From assembly GCA_030828405.1 (NCBI GenBank), contig JAURCP010000003.1:1-64000 (forward strand): DNA of 64,000 bases, read 5' to 3'. The position numbers were made by a program, and so were the translations under genes. Below are positions 16,100 through 24,650 of the stretch, piece after piece; the first letter of the stretch is position 1; every line of letters starts with the position of its first letter. This DNA comes from Thermoplasmatota archaeon. GTDB taxonomy: Archaea > Thermoplasmatota > Poseidoniia > Poseidoniales > Thalassarchaeaceae. The notes below the pieces were generated by a model. That model had not been told where the DNA came from and did no database searches. It saw only the letters and a list, made by a program, of their open reading frames with translations.

Positions 16100-16480
16100 C
16101 TATTCTTCTTCTAATTTGGTTTCTAAATGTTTTTTTTCCATTTCAGACCATCCTGAACCCATATTATCTCCACTGGCATCTAATTGTTCCTGTTTGAGCC
16201 TGGCTCTCATTTCATCCTCTTCTTCCCGGCTAATCCATCTATCAAAAATTCCCTTCTCATGCTCTTTCCCTTTAGAAAAATGGAGTAATAAGTACATCAC
16301 AATACTAATGAGAAGAATAATTGGAAATATAACTGCAAAGATATTTTCTTCTTGACATTCGCTACCATCACAACCCAATATCTGAATCAGGCCCTCAGAT
16401 ATTGCCAGTGCAGTCATTAACAAGAACGACAGAATTACTCCAATCAAAATTCTTTGAACTCTATTTGCTGGTGAATCCAC
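16100..16480 (-). CDS. Two-helix membrane protein with charged tail
   Basis: 126 aa, not recognised. There are two hydrophobic helices (about residues 10-34 and 47-67) separated by a short loop with two cysteines (GCDGSECQEEN), then a strongly charged C-terminus (RWISREEEDEMRARLKQEQ) that is probably cytoplasmic and helical. It sits between gcvH and the THEP1-like gene on the same strand, without overlaps. Confidence 0.6.
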   Translation of the reverse strand: MDSPANRVQRILIGVILSFLLMTALAISEGLIQILGCDGSECQEENIFAVIFPIILLISIVMYLLLHFSKGKEHEKGIFDRWISREEEDEMRARLKQEQLDASGDNMGSGWSEMEKKHLETKLEEE

Positions 16481-16523
16481 AAAAAATCACCACAGGAGGA
16501 CGTATATTATCTCATCCATTGTT

Positions 16524-17084
16524 TTACTCCAATAATTTATGGATTTTGTAAGGTAACAGCGCTCGATTGACTGGAGTTACTTCTAACACCCGTCCATCAT
16601 CTCTTCTACGTATATCTTGTAATAATGGGTGCCTACTCTTTTTGTGCAAAGTCATCAAAGTAGGTTTATCGTATTCTAAAGCTACACGAACAGCTGCAAC
16701 AAATCCCTCACTTTCCACAGAAAATTTTCCAACCTCATCGATTACTAAAACCTCACATTCATCTAGTGCATCAAGTATCGCAGGTACTGCGACTCTGTCT
16801 AGTTCAGTAGGGTCAATCCCATATCCTAAGATACGAGTTCTAGAATCTATATTCCGATGTGCAATAACTCCCTTGTCTCCAGTCCTCACATTGACACAGG
16901 CGTACCCGACCCTTTCGCCATTTTCTATTATGGCTTCAGTTTGAACACCACCGATAATATCTTTGTATGTCTTTCTCGAATTATTTTTCCTTTCATCTTG
17001 TACCATCTGGATGACTTTTTGCAATACAGCGGACTTACCTGATCTAGGTAATCCAGTGATACCAATCTTTGGATATATTCCCAT
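16524..17084 (-). CDS. THEP1-like nucleoside-triphosphatase (DUF265)
   Basis: About 186 aa from the ATG at 17084, which follows an AAGGG at a good distance; the track start adds five residues. P-loop GITGLPRSGKSAVLQKVI (Walker A, residues about 7-20) and Walker B VLVIDEVGKFSVESEGF match the THEP1/NTPase family (Aquifex and human NTPCR): KTYKDIIGGVQTEAI and GYACVNVRTGDKG correspond to the family GFxTxEIRxxGxRxGFxIv region. Known members hydrolyse NTPs to NDPs slowly; the physiological role is unclear. Transcribed alone or with the membrane protein downstream. Confidence 0.82.
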   Translation of the reverse strand: MGIYPKIGITGLPRSGKSAVLQKVIQMVQDERKNNSRKTYKDIIGGVQTEAIIENGERVGYACVNVRTGDKGVIAHRNIDSRTRILGYGIDPTELDRVAVPAILDALDECEVLVIDEVGKFSVESEGFVAAVRVALEYDKPTLMTLHKKSRHPLLQDIRRRDDGRVLEVTPVNRALLPYKIHKLLE

Positions 17085-17236
17085 ATTACAACCCTTCATT
17101 TGTTTGCTTCACGACGCAAGACGGTTTCACCGAGGCTAAGCGTATGTATTAATGGGTTTGGTATTTTTTAGTCAGAAAAACCGAAGAAAGGAAAATAATT
17201 ACCGGAAACCGAAACAATGATTTCCGCTTTGTATCA

Positions 17237-19255
17237 TTACATTGTCATTGAACGTATTTTGTTTGGTTTAGGGAATGGGAGATTTTCAATTTCATAATTA
17301 TTGACATTATTATTAGCAGCCCATGCTCGAGACCAAAGGTCCAGTGTTTCCGAATTTAAATGTACTGCTAACCAATTCAACCCCTTGTCTACAGAACCAT
17401 GTTCTTCTGCAATCCTTTCCATTACTTCAGTAGGTAATTCCAAGAAGTTAACTGAATTTCCTAACACACAATCAGAAGGCACCACAGCCCATCTCAATCT
17501 TCTTTCCAACTGAGCATTTACTATAGCTTGACAAGCAAGTCTTGGTTTTCCTTTAGGCCTAATTGACCCGGTCCATTTTGCTTGTGACCTTTGAACAGAA
17601 TCTTCTTTTAGACCGCCAACATATGCAGGATGAACTATACTAATATCATCGCCCTTAGTGGAGAAATGAGTCCCTCTGATGAAAGCAGTTCCTCTAGAGC
17701 CTGGTTTCCAATCTGTAATTTCTTCTGACCAGTTAGTTTGATCAATTTCTCCCACTCTTACTCTAATTGGTTTTCCAGTAGGGTTTAACCAATTACTTTC
17801 TTCAGATAATTTAGGTTGTTCTGCAAGTTCAGAAATGGCTCTGACAATTCTTCTTCTGTCATATTCATCTCTTGGCATCCTAGGAACTGACCAATTTCCA
17901 TCAGTCCAACTACTCCATGATTTTCGAATCATATCAAAAGTAGGAACACTATTTGCTAATCCATTTTGTGGAGTTATTTCGTTGGTATGCAGAGGGCCAT
18001 AACTAGTCATAATATCCGTTTCTCCACCCTTTGTTATTCCTATCACCAAAACACCTTGCGAAACACCAGGGAAAATTCTTTGATTTTCTGGGAAGGACCA
18101 AGATGAATTCCACCTATTCTTTTCAACCATCAATCTACGCAGAGGAATACTACTTTTCTCCCTCAATAGTGAATCGGGAACAATCATCCTCACTCGCCCA
18201 TCCTTTCTAACAAGCTGCATCCCTCTTTCTAAGAATAAACGATATAGATTCACATTTCCTCTGAGGGTTGAGAATCTTCTACTTCCATCTTTGTTAGTTG
18301 TATTTCTTAACTGTCTAGATAGTTCTTTTCTCAATTCACTACCTTCTGGATGGCCTCTAAATCTATCTTTAATTCTTAACCAAGGAGGTCTGCAAACTAG
18401 TAGACCCGGCTTCTCATCCCATGGCCATTCTCCTCTCAAAGCATCTCCAGATTGAACCGTGTTTTCTAGTATTTTCTCGACTTCCTTTCTCCCAATTTTT
18501 CCTACATCGCCCTTTCCATCTAAGTCAACAAGATCACATCTTGAAAGAGCGATTAAGATTCTCCGACGAGCGCACTTAATTACAATCTCAGAATTATCTA
18601 ACATCTGAAAACCCTTCAGTAGAACTAAAGTATCTTTCTTTCTTTCCTCAGGAGTAAATTTTTCGCTTCTATCTGCATGTATTCTAATTAGTCTGGCTGC
18701 GAAGACACCAGCTCCGACCGATGGATCTGCGAATGGTATTGCAATACCAGAACGTGTTTGTAAACCGTCTTCATCACTATTCGATTGATTATTTTTATCT
18801 TCAGTTACATCTTGATTAAACTGCTGTGCATATGCCCTGAAGCCAGGAGGCAGAGCAGAAAGAGAAAGTGCTGCCGAGGGTTCTTTGGAAACTTCTTCTT
18901 TGGTATCTTTTAATTCATCAGAAAGTATAGCTTCTGCAAATTTTGCAGGTGTGGCGTAAGCTCCTCTAGGAGATCTTCCATCACTCTCTGCCTCGTATCG
19001 AGCCAATAGATGGTCTAGAACCGCACCCGGGTCTGACAGAAGACCTGCAGGCAGTGTAGGCCAATGATTGGGTAAAGTGGCAGCAATGGGTATTCCATGA
19101 CGTGTAGCTTCTTCCCAAGAGTCTAACCAAGTTTCCAGTTGTTGAACCCTATCGGAACACTCTCTGTCAAGCCTTGCGTACCAACCGGATGCGTCACTAA
19201 CCATAGAAATACAAAGGTCGCGACAAGGGTCCCCTCTTTGAAGGAGTCGGCTCAA
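17237..19255 (-). CDS. Eco57I-like N6-adenine methyltransferase homologue with altered motif IV
   Basis: 672 aa. The order of elements follows type IIG/Eco57I-TaqI methylases: GAYATPAKFAEAIL (motif X-like, residues 98-111), ADPSVGAGVFAARLI (motif I, 176-190), a catalytic-region segment LLVCRPPWLRIKD (motif IV, 285-297), VRMIVPDSLL, and a C-terminal half with target-recognition-like blocks (FIRGTHFSTKGDD; VVPSDCVLGNSVNFLEL). Motif IV is normally N/D/S-PP-Y/F/W; here Arg289 occupies the catalytic position. No nuclease motif (PD-ExK) is seen. It lies 23 nt downstream of the coiled-coil gene on the same strand, a likely two-gene unit. Confidence 0.7.
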   Translation of the reverse strand: MSRLLQRGDPCRDLCISMVSDASGWYARLDRECSDRVQQLETWLDSWEEATRHGIPIAATLPNHWPTLPAGLLSDPGAVLDHLLARYEAESDGRSPRGAYATPAKFAEAILSDELKDTKEEVSKEPSAALSLSALPPGFRAYAQQFNQDVTEDKNNQSNSDEDGLQTRSGIAIPFADPSVGAGVFAARLIRIHADRSEKFTPEERKKDTLVLLKGFQMLDNSEIVIKCARRRILIALSRCDLVDLDGKGDVGKIGRKEVEKILENTVQSGDALRGEWPWDEKPGLLVCRPPWLRIKDRFRGHPEGSELRKELSRQLRNTTNKDGSRRFSTLRGNVNLYRLFLERGMQLVRKDGRVRMIVPDSLLREKSSIPLRRLMVEKNRWNSSWSFPENQRIFPGVSQGVLVIGITKGGETDIMTSYGPLHTNEITPQNGLANSVPTFDMIRKSWSSWTDGNWSVPRMPRDEYDRRRIVRAISELAEQPKLSEESNWLNPTGKPIRVRVGEIDQTNWSEEITDWKPGSRGTAFIRGTHFSTKGDDISIVHPAYVGGLKEDSVQRSQAKWTGSIRPKGKPRLACQAIVNAQLERRLRWAVVPSDCVLGNSVNFLELPTEVMERIAEEHGSVDKGLNWLAVHLNSETLDLWSRAWAANNNVNNYEIENLPFPKPNKIRSMTM

Positions 19256-19278
19256 AACAGGGTCTCTTCCCTATCGTT

Positions 19279-19926
19279 TTATATGTCTAAAGCAAAATGA
19301 TCTTGTTCCAACTCAACAACTATTTGTTTTTGTAGTAGCCAAGTTATTGCTTCATCAACCTCTTCTTCTCTTATCCCAATTTCACTTAATTCTTGTAGTA
19401 GTAAATCAAAGTGTATGGAAGTAAGGCCCTTTGAATTCAATAATTCCATTACATGAATAATATGTTCAGAAACAATTGCTAACAACGGATCATCTCCAAA
19501 TTCTAGATTAGTATAATCAACAGCTGGAAAACCATCTATTTCATTCTCATCATTTTTAATTTCTGGATCTTGTTTTTTCTCATCATCGTAGACATCAAAG
19601 AGATTTTTCTGATGCGGATCTTTCCAAACTACTCCTTCAGCGACTTCTCTATGTCTTTTGAGACGCTTTGCTAATGTCTCTAATCTGTGTAGACGCTGTT
19701 CAAGACGTAATTTCTCTCTTCCCAGTTGCCCTTCAATAAGTTGTAACTCTTCTTTTGCCCTCTCGTCTAGCCACGTAGATATATCCCATGAAGGATCAAG
19801 CCTGAGCATCGTTTCCCATAGTTGTGCAATTGATTCAGGCAAAGTTCTGACATCGATTCGAGGACTCCCTTCACTATCATCAGAAGTGTGTTCCATGTCG
19901 TCTGATTTGTAGTGGACCTCTATCAA
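19279..19926 (-). CDS. Coiled-coil / winged-helix-like partner of the methylase-like gene
   Basis: 215 aa, not a recognised family. A long charged coiled coil spans about residues 58-100 (EELQLIEGQLGREKLRLEQR), followed by an acidic linker (DDEKKQDPEIKNDENEID) and a C-terminal region (LLLQELSEIGIREEEVDEAITWLLQKQIVVELEQD) that reads like a winged-helix module. It is the upstream gene of a pair with the Eco57I-like methylase. It may be a specificity or dimerisation subunit; that is inference from adjacency. Confidence 0.6.
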   Translation of the reverse strand: MIEVHYKSDDMEHTSDDSEGSPRIDVRTLPESIAQLWETMLRLDPSWDISTWLDERAKEELQLIEGQLGREKLRLEQRLHRLETLAKRLKRHREVAEGVVWKDPHQKNLFDVYDDEKKQDPEIKNDENEIDGFPAVDYTNLEFGDDPLLAIVSEHIIHVMELLNSKGLTSIHFDLLLQELSEIGIREEEVDEAITWLLQKQIVVELEQDHFALDI

Positions 19927-19994
19927 GTATCGTGTCTACAATTGTCAATTGTCGAATAGTTGGATTGATGAAGGAAAAGCATCTGCCGTGTATC

Positions 19995-21179
19995 ATGACA
20001 GAGTACAGACTGACCGTACTGCCGGGTGATGGAACTGGTAAGGAAGTAATGGCAGAGGCTATGCGAGTCTTATCCGTTTTTGAAAAAAATAGTCCAATTT
20101 CTTTCAATATCACAGAAATTCCTTGTGGAGGTGAGTATTATCTTGAAACAGGTAGAGAATGGCCAAAGGGTTCATTTGAACATTGTAGAGATAATTCAGA
20201 TGCGATTCTACTTGGCGCTATTGGTTGGCCGGGCGCGCGCCTCCCAAATGGCGACCTTGCAGGCGGACAAGTAATCCTTGGTCTCCGCTCTGGATTGAAT
20301 CTATATGCTAATGTTCGTCCAGTTAAATTATTTCAAGGAGTAAAGCACAAAGTACACGGTATTCACAAAGATATCTGGGACCCTAACCTTGTAGACATGG
20401 TAATGGTCCGTGAGAATACAGAAGGATTGTACCATTCGTTACTGAGGCGTATGTCTCAGAAGGCAATTGGTGAGAAAGATGACCCGATGGTCATAGAAAA
20501 GTTTCCTGGATTAGACGGAGAAGTAGCCTGGGATACAAGGCCGATTTCAAGAATAGGTAGTGAGCGTGTAATTAAGTTCGCATTTGATTTGGCAGAGCAC
20601 CGTCGGAAGAAGCTCGGTAAACCGCAGAAAGTTACCTGTGTTGACAAATCGAATGTAACACGTGGTTGCCAATTATTTAGAAAAATCTTCCACGAGATAG
20701 CAGAGGAAAAGTATCCAGAAATTGAGATTAATGAAGCGTATATTGATGCTTTTACTATGTGGTTAATGAGAGATCCAGAATCATTAGATGTCGTAGTACT
20801 ACCAAATATGTTCGGCGATATTGCTACAGATTTAGCATCGGTTCTCCAAGGAGGAATGGGTATGGCAGGGAGTGCAAATCTTGGACCAAAACATATGCTA
20901 TTCGAACCAGTTCACGGCTCTTCTCCCAAACATGCAGGCAATAATACTGTAAATCCTATGGCAACTCTTTCATCATTACAAATGATGTTTGAAGCCCTTG
21001 GTTTCCGAAAAAATGATACCGATTTAGATAAATGTGCTGACATATTAATGCAGGCAATGGAGGAACATTTTGCTGAAGGAGGATGTGTAACTTACGATTT
21101 AGGAGGAGATGCATCTACGAGCGACGTTGGTGAAGCAATTGCTGAACGTTGTGAAAAATTATTGAAAGAAGCATTCTGA
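19995..21179 (+). CDS. Isopropylmalate/isocitrate-dehydrogenase family decarboxylating dehydrogenase (LeuB-like)
   Basis: 394 aa from the ATG at 19995 (MTEYRLTVLPGDGTGKEVMAE, the family start); the track start is 21 codons upstream. VRENTEGLYHS, CVDKSNVTRGCQLFRKIFHEIA, MFGDIATDLASVLQGGMGMAGSANL and FEPVHGSSPKHAGNNTVNPMAT give the Mg-malate and NAD sites. It catalyses NAD(P)-dependent oxidation and decarboxylation of a 2-hydroxy acid. Candidates are 3-isopropylmalate (leucine pathway), homoisocitrate or tartrate; no leuA/C/D is adjacent, so the substrate is unresolved. Slightly longer than typical IPMDH. Confidence 0.87.
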   Translation: MTEYRLTVLPGDGTGKEVMAEAMRVLSVFEKNSPISFNITEIPCGGEYYLETGREWPKGSFEHCRDNSDAILLGAIGWPGARLPNGDLAGGQVILGLRSGLNLYANVRPVKLFQGVKHKVHGIHKDIWDPNLVDMVMVRENTEGLYHSLLRRMSQKAIGEKDDPMVIEKFPGLDGEVAWDTRPISRIGSERVIKFAFDLAEHRRKKLGKPQKVTCVDKSNVTRGCQLFRKIFHEIAEEKYPEIEINEAYIDAFTMWLMRDPESLDVVVLPNMFGDIATDLASVLQGGMGMAGSANLGPKHMLFEPVHGSSPKHAGNNTVNPMATLSSLQMMFEALGFRKNDTDLDKCADILMQAMEEHFAEGGCVTYDLGGDASTSDVGEAIAERCEKLLKEAF

Positions 21180-21980
21180 TTATTCATCTAAGTTATTAGA
21201 AATAATTTTCAGAGTCTCTTTAAGCGCCGAATTGTTATTCCACTTAGTAACATTTGATGAATCTGCAATAACATATTCCAATAACAAATCTGCCATTCTT
21301 GATACCTCATCAACTATAGTTACTGTAGCCATCTTTGCACTTCTAGAAAGTGGATTTAGATCAACAACCAATACCTCTTTTCCTAAGGAAACCAACACCT
21401 CACACCTATCGCCATCTTCAAGAGGAACTAAAATGACATCTGCTTTCTCAATCCCTTCAGCAGAACATATTGCCCTAGGGCCCTCTAATCCGTTAATTCG
21501 TCCGTCTTCTTCTCTTCCAAGAATCCTAACCGACATTACAGCGACCCCCCAATCTCCTTTCCATTTGTCTGGATTTCTTTCTTTTGAAACATTCAACTTC
21601 TGTAATTCTAGAAAATCATAAAGTAACTTCATTCTTTCTTTAGTTCTATAATAGATATTTATTTCAATAGGGCATTGTAAAACCGCAGCAACCCGAATTA
21701 GAGCCTTTCCAGCTAGTACCGCTGTATTTCCATTTACAGAAATCACAGGACTCTTTGCCGAAATTAATCTAGCAGCAGATTCTTTTATCGATAGTTTTGC
21801 AATTTGGCTAGTTTTTTCTCCCAGAAGATAATCAAAAGCCTCACCTCTTCCATGTGCAATCATTGCAGAGTCTGCCAGTAACCCTTTTTTTGTAGCTTCA
21901 ACTATTGTTTTTCTAGAAATCAAAGACTTCCTTCTAGGATGACTTTCGGGAATTTCTGCCACTCTATTTCTCTCCTTCAA
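21180..21980 (-). CDS. 4-phosphopantoate--beta-alanine ligase (archaeal phosphopantothenate synthetase)
   Basis: 266 aa. Archaeal COG1701-type enzyme: IPESHPRRKSLISR near the N-terminus, MIAHGRGEAFDYLLGE, AKSPVISVNGNTAVLAGKAL, CPIEINIYYRTKERMKLL and the C-terminal VLVVDLNPLSRSAKMATVTIVDEV. It joins 4-phosphopantoate to beta-alanine with ATP to give 4'-phosphopantothenate, the archaeal route to coenzyme A (together with pantoate kinase). It overlaps the upstream nadC by 17 nt (translational coupling) and meets the LeuB-like gene tail to tail. Confidence 0.92.
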   Translation of the reverse strand: MKERNRVAEIPESHPRRKSLISRKTIVEATKKGLLADSAMIAHGRGEAFDYLLGEKTSQIAKLSIKESAARLISAKSPVISVNGNTAVLAGKALIRVAAVLQCPIEINIYYRTKERMKLLYDFLELQKLNVSKERNPDKWKGDWGVAVMSVRILGREEDGRINGLEGPRAICSAEGIEKADVILVPLEDGDRCEVLVSLGKEVLVVDLNPLSRSAKMATVTIVDEVSRMADLLLEYVIADSSNVTKWNNNSALKETLKIISNNLDE

Positions 21981-22899
21981 TTATTAGCGAGATATCTAAA
22001 GGCCTCACTCCTCTATTCATCGCTGATGTTGATATTAGATCTACGCCACTAGATGACCATTCAGAAATACTATCTTTTGTGATTCCGCCAGAGCCTTCCA
22101 ATATACACCATTTCCTCAAATCAAGTTTTTCTAGTTCCGTAACCACAATTCTAGCAGTCATAGGACCCATATTATCAAGTAATAATACTACAGAATCGGT
22201 TGTAGAATTTCCTCTCTGTTTTTCAGACCACGTTTCAGCCGCTAATATTGCTTCATTGACATTTTGAACTTCTATAACAGTAAATTTTGAATTTTTCTCC
22301 AAATCTATCTCTGAAATTAATTTTTTCATAGCATCATTTTGATCTTCACCGCTCTCAATTGCCGATGCAAAATCATTTTCTTTCAACATTAGTGCATCTG
22401 ACCGAAATAGTCTATGTGTTAAACCTCCTCCAACATGAACAGCCCATTTATCTAAAATTCCCCATTCAGTTTTTCTCGTACAGGCTAATTGAATATTGCT
22501 AGAGGTAGATTTCCATTCTGATGTAGTTGTGGAAATCCCTGAAAGTCTCCCCAACAAATTTAGCATCACTCTTTCTACTTTCAAAATTTCAGAAGAGATT
22601 CCAGAAATTTGTAAAACATGTTCCTTTTCTTTTACTAGTTCACCCTCACTAATCTTCCAGTCATATGAGCAATTTGGAGCATGTCTATCTAACAGTCTGT
22701 TAATTACAAATTGTCCACAAATCACTCCTTTTTCCTTTGCTATCAGTTTAGCCCTCACTGAATTATTTGATCTCCCTTCTTCACTAATATCATCTGCTAG
22801 CATAGTTTCAATCCAGCGATCCATTGAGTGAGAAAAAATTTCACTAGGAAATCCGTTGTCAACCAATAGTCTCGACCTATCATGAGGAAGGCTCATCAC
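21964..22899 (-). CDS. nadC: Nicotinate-nucleotide pyrophosphorylase (quinolinate phosphoribosyltransferase)
   Basis: 311 aa. NadC features: WIETMLADDISEEG at the start, ERVMLNLLGRLSGIST, ACTRKTEWGILDKWAVHVGGGLTHRL (quinolinate-binding Arg/Lys/His), FTVIEVQNVNEA, LLDNMGP and LEGSGGITKDSI. It converts quinolinate and PRPP to nicotinate mononucleotide, CO2 and PPi in de novo NAD synthesis. NadA/NadB are not in the window. First gene of a two-gene cofactor operon with the phosphopantothenate synthetase. Confidence 0.94.
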   Translation of the reverse strand: MMSLPHDRSRLLVDNGFPSEIFSHSMDRWIETMLADDISEEGRSNNSVRAKLIAKEKGVICGQFVINRLLDRHAPNCSYDWKISEGELVKEKEHVLQISGISSEILKVERVMLNLLGRLSGISTTTSEWKSTSSNIQLACTRKTEWGILDKWAVHVGGGLTHRLFRSDALMLKENDFASAIESGEDQNDAMKKLISEIDLEKNSKFTVIEVQNVNEAILAAETWSEKQRGNSTTDSVVLLLDNMGPMTARIVVTELEKLDLRKWCILEGSGGITKDSISEWSSSGVDLISTSAMNRGVRPLDISLIIEGEK

Positions 22900-22994
22900 A
22901 GTATTGCGAATCTAACATATCACTTCAACCGTCCGAATCACCAATTTACCAATAAAAGATGATTTATTACACCTAAAATATCTTCAAGTCATAA

Positions 22995-23240
22995 TTATTG
23001 AAGTGAGTTTAGTGTAGATTCTATTGCACCTAAGCACGCCAATAAATCATCCACAGTACTTCGAACTGTAGCTAAATTTTCTCCTGAAACAACAATTTTT
23101 AATTGACAATCTTCTTTATTTTGTATGATTTTTGCATCGAATGTATCTGGGTCATCGGCTGAAATTCCAGCCAATAAGGCTTCAATATGGCTACGAGAAC
23201 CATTCATTTCAAGAGTCGTAGAAACACTCTTCATGGACAT
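22995..23240 (-). CDS. pcc1: KEOPS complex subunit Pcc1
   Basis: 81 aa. The pattern (about 80 residues, SVSTTLEMNGSRSHIEALLAGISADDP, then KIVVSGENLATVRSTVDDLLACLGAIES) is typical of Pcc1/CTAG-family subunits. Pcc1 dimerises the KEOPS complex, which with TsaC/Sua5 makes the t6A37 modification of ANN-decoding tRNAs. A TsaC-type gene is present at 58492-59094. Alone on its strand, divergent from hflX. Confidence 0.78.
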   Translation of the reverse strand: MSMKSVSTTLEMNGSRSHIEALLAGISADDPDTFDAKIIQNKEDCQLKIVVSGENLATVRSTVDDLLACLGAIESTLNSLQ

Positions 23241-23284
23241 CGCAAGACCCTAAGGCATATCTTTCCTCTTGTCTCCCGTTCTTT

Positions 23285-24649
23285 GTGAGTGGCGACCCAG
23301 TTCCGGATGTTCCCTTGTTAGCGGGTATGGGGGGAGTCAATTCTTCAGAATCTCAAAGTATTCATTTTGGACGTAAAGCCATAATACTTACCAGAGGAAA
23401 AAATACCAAAGAAATGTCATCTTTAGCTCAAACAATGGGTATAGAAATTGTAGATATTATATTGCAAAAAGGCAAACCAAACTCTAGAACATATTTTGGA
23501 ACTGGTAAATTACAAGAGATTTCAGAAGAATTAAAAATGGCTGGAAAAGGACATATTTGGGAGAAAGTTGACCTTATTTTGATACATAGTAATCTTAAGC
23601 CTAGTCAGTTAGTCAATATTAATGATTTAACCTCAATTGAAACTTGGGATAGAGTGAGATTATTGCTAGAATTATTTACAATTCACGCATCTTCAGTTGA
23701 AGCTAGAGTACAAGTTCGTATTGCCAGACTGTTAGCCGATCGTTCAGTTTTAAGAGAATTGATTCATCGTGAGCATACTGGAGAACGCTTGGGTTTTGGA
23801 GCCGGCGGACAAACTGGCTGGAGTAATATAATGACGGCTGTAGGGCATGAAATTGCCAAACTTAGGCGCAAATTGAAGAAGATGGGCTCCTCTCTTTCCG
23901 AAAGAAGAAGACAAAGGTCGAAATCAGGTGCTTTGACGGTCGGATTGGCAGGCTACACAAATGTGGGCAAATCTAGTTTATTTTCTGCTCTTTCAGGAAA
24001 ACCAGTATTAATCAAAAATCAATTATTTTCGACACTAGAAACAACAGTTGGGAGAATGGCTAATCAACCCAGAATATTGATGGTAGATACAATTGGATTT
24101 ATTGATAATATTCCTGCAGAATTATTAGATTCATTTTCAGCTACTCTACAGGAATCACTATCTTGTGATATGTTGTTACTGTTAGTGGATGCTTCCGATG
24201 AACCAGATGAGATTCGTCGTAAACTCGCAACTTCTCGTAGAGAACTTTTTGGAAGGATTGATGATGGAAATAGTCACAATACAATTGTAGTTCTAACAAA
24301 AATAGATCTTTGTACAGACGAAGAAATTCTGGAAGCAAAGGAAATAGTACATTATTACAGCCCTTTTGAATCTGTAGCCGTTAGTGCCATAAGTGGACAA
24401 GGGATAGATGAATTGAGGTCAGGAATAATGACGGTTTTACATGGTCCTCCTGTAATAATTAGTGTAAATCCTCCTCAGAAAGAAGGGGATTTGGAATTAG
24501 TTGAACTAATTGCTAGAGTTCACCGTGAAGCCTTAGTGATTGATGTACAGGTTAATTCAGAAAATACTCAGATATCTGGTTGGATGGGTAAAGCAAATAT
24601 GGCCAGAATAACCAAAGATCATCCAGTACAAATTGAGATAAGTAGCTGA
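23285..24649 (+). CDS. hflX: GTPase HflX
   Basis: 454 aa. N-terminal HflX domain with RTYFGTGKLQEIS and EVDLILIHSNLKPSQ-like segments, then IETWDRVRLLLELFTIHASSVEARVQVRIA, LIHREHTGERLGFGAGGQTG, the helical linker LRRKLKKM and the G domain: GYTNVGKSSLF (G1), DTIGFID (G3), TKID (G4), VSAISGQG (G5). HflX binds the large ribosomal subunit and splits or rescues stalled ribosomes. Start at a GTG (23285); an ATG at 23327 is an equally possible start. Confidence 0.93.
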   Translation: MSGDPVPDVPLLAGMGGVNSSESQSIHFGRKAIILTRGKNTKEMSSLAQTMGIEIVDIILQKGKPNSRTYFGTGKLQEISEELKMAGKGHIWEKVDLILIHSNLKPSQLVNINDLTSIETWDRVRLLLELFTIHASSVEARVQVRIARLLADRSVLRELIHREHTGERLGFGAGGQTGWSNIMTAVGHEIAKLRRKLKKMGSSLSERRRQRSKSGALTVGLAGYTNVGKSSLFSALSGKPVLIKNQLFSTLETTVGRMANQPRILMVDTIGFIDNIPAELLDSFSATLQESLSCDMLLLLVDASDEPDEIRRKLATSRRELFGRIDDGNSHNTIVVLTKIDLCTDEEILEAKEIVHYYSPFESVAVSAISGQGIDELRSGIMTVLHGPPVIISVNPPQKEGDLELVELIARVHREALVIDVQVNSENTQISGWMGKANMARITKDHPVQIEISS

Positions 24650-24650
24650 T

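Noticed and set aside
17237-19926. Classical restriction-modification or phage-defence island
   Set aside because: No nuclease, helicase, integrase or toxin lies beside the methylase pair; neighbouring genes are ordinary metabolism.
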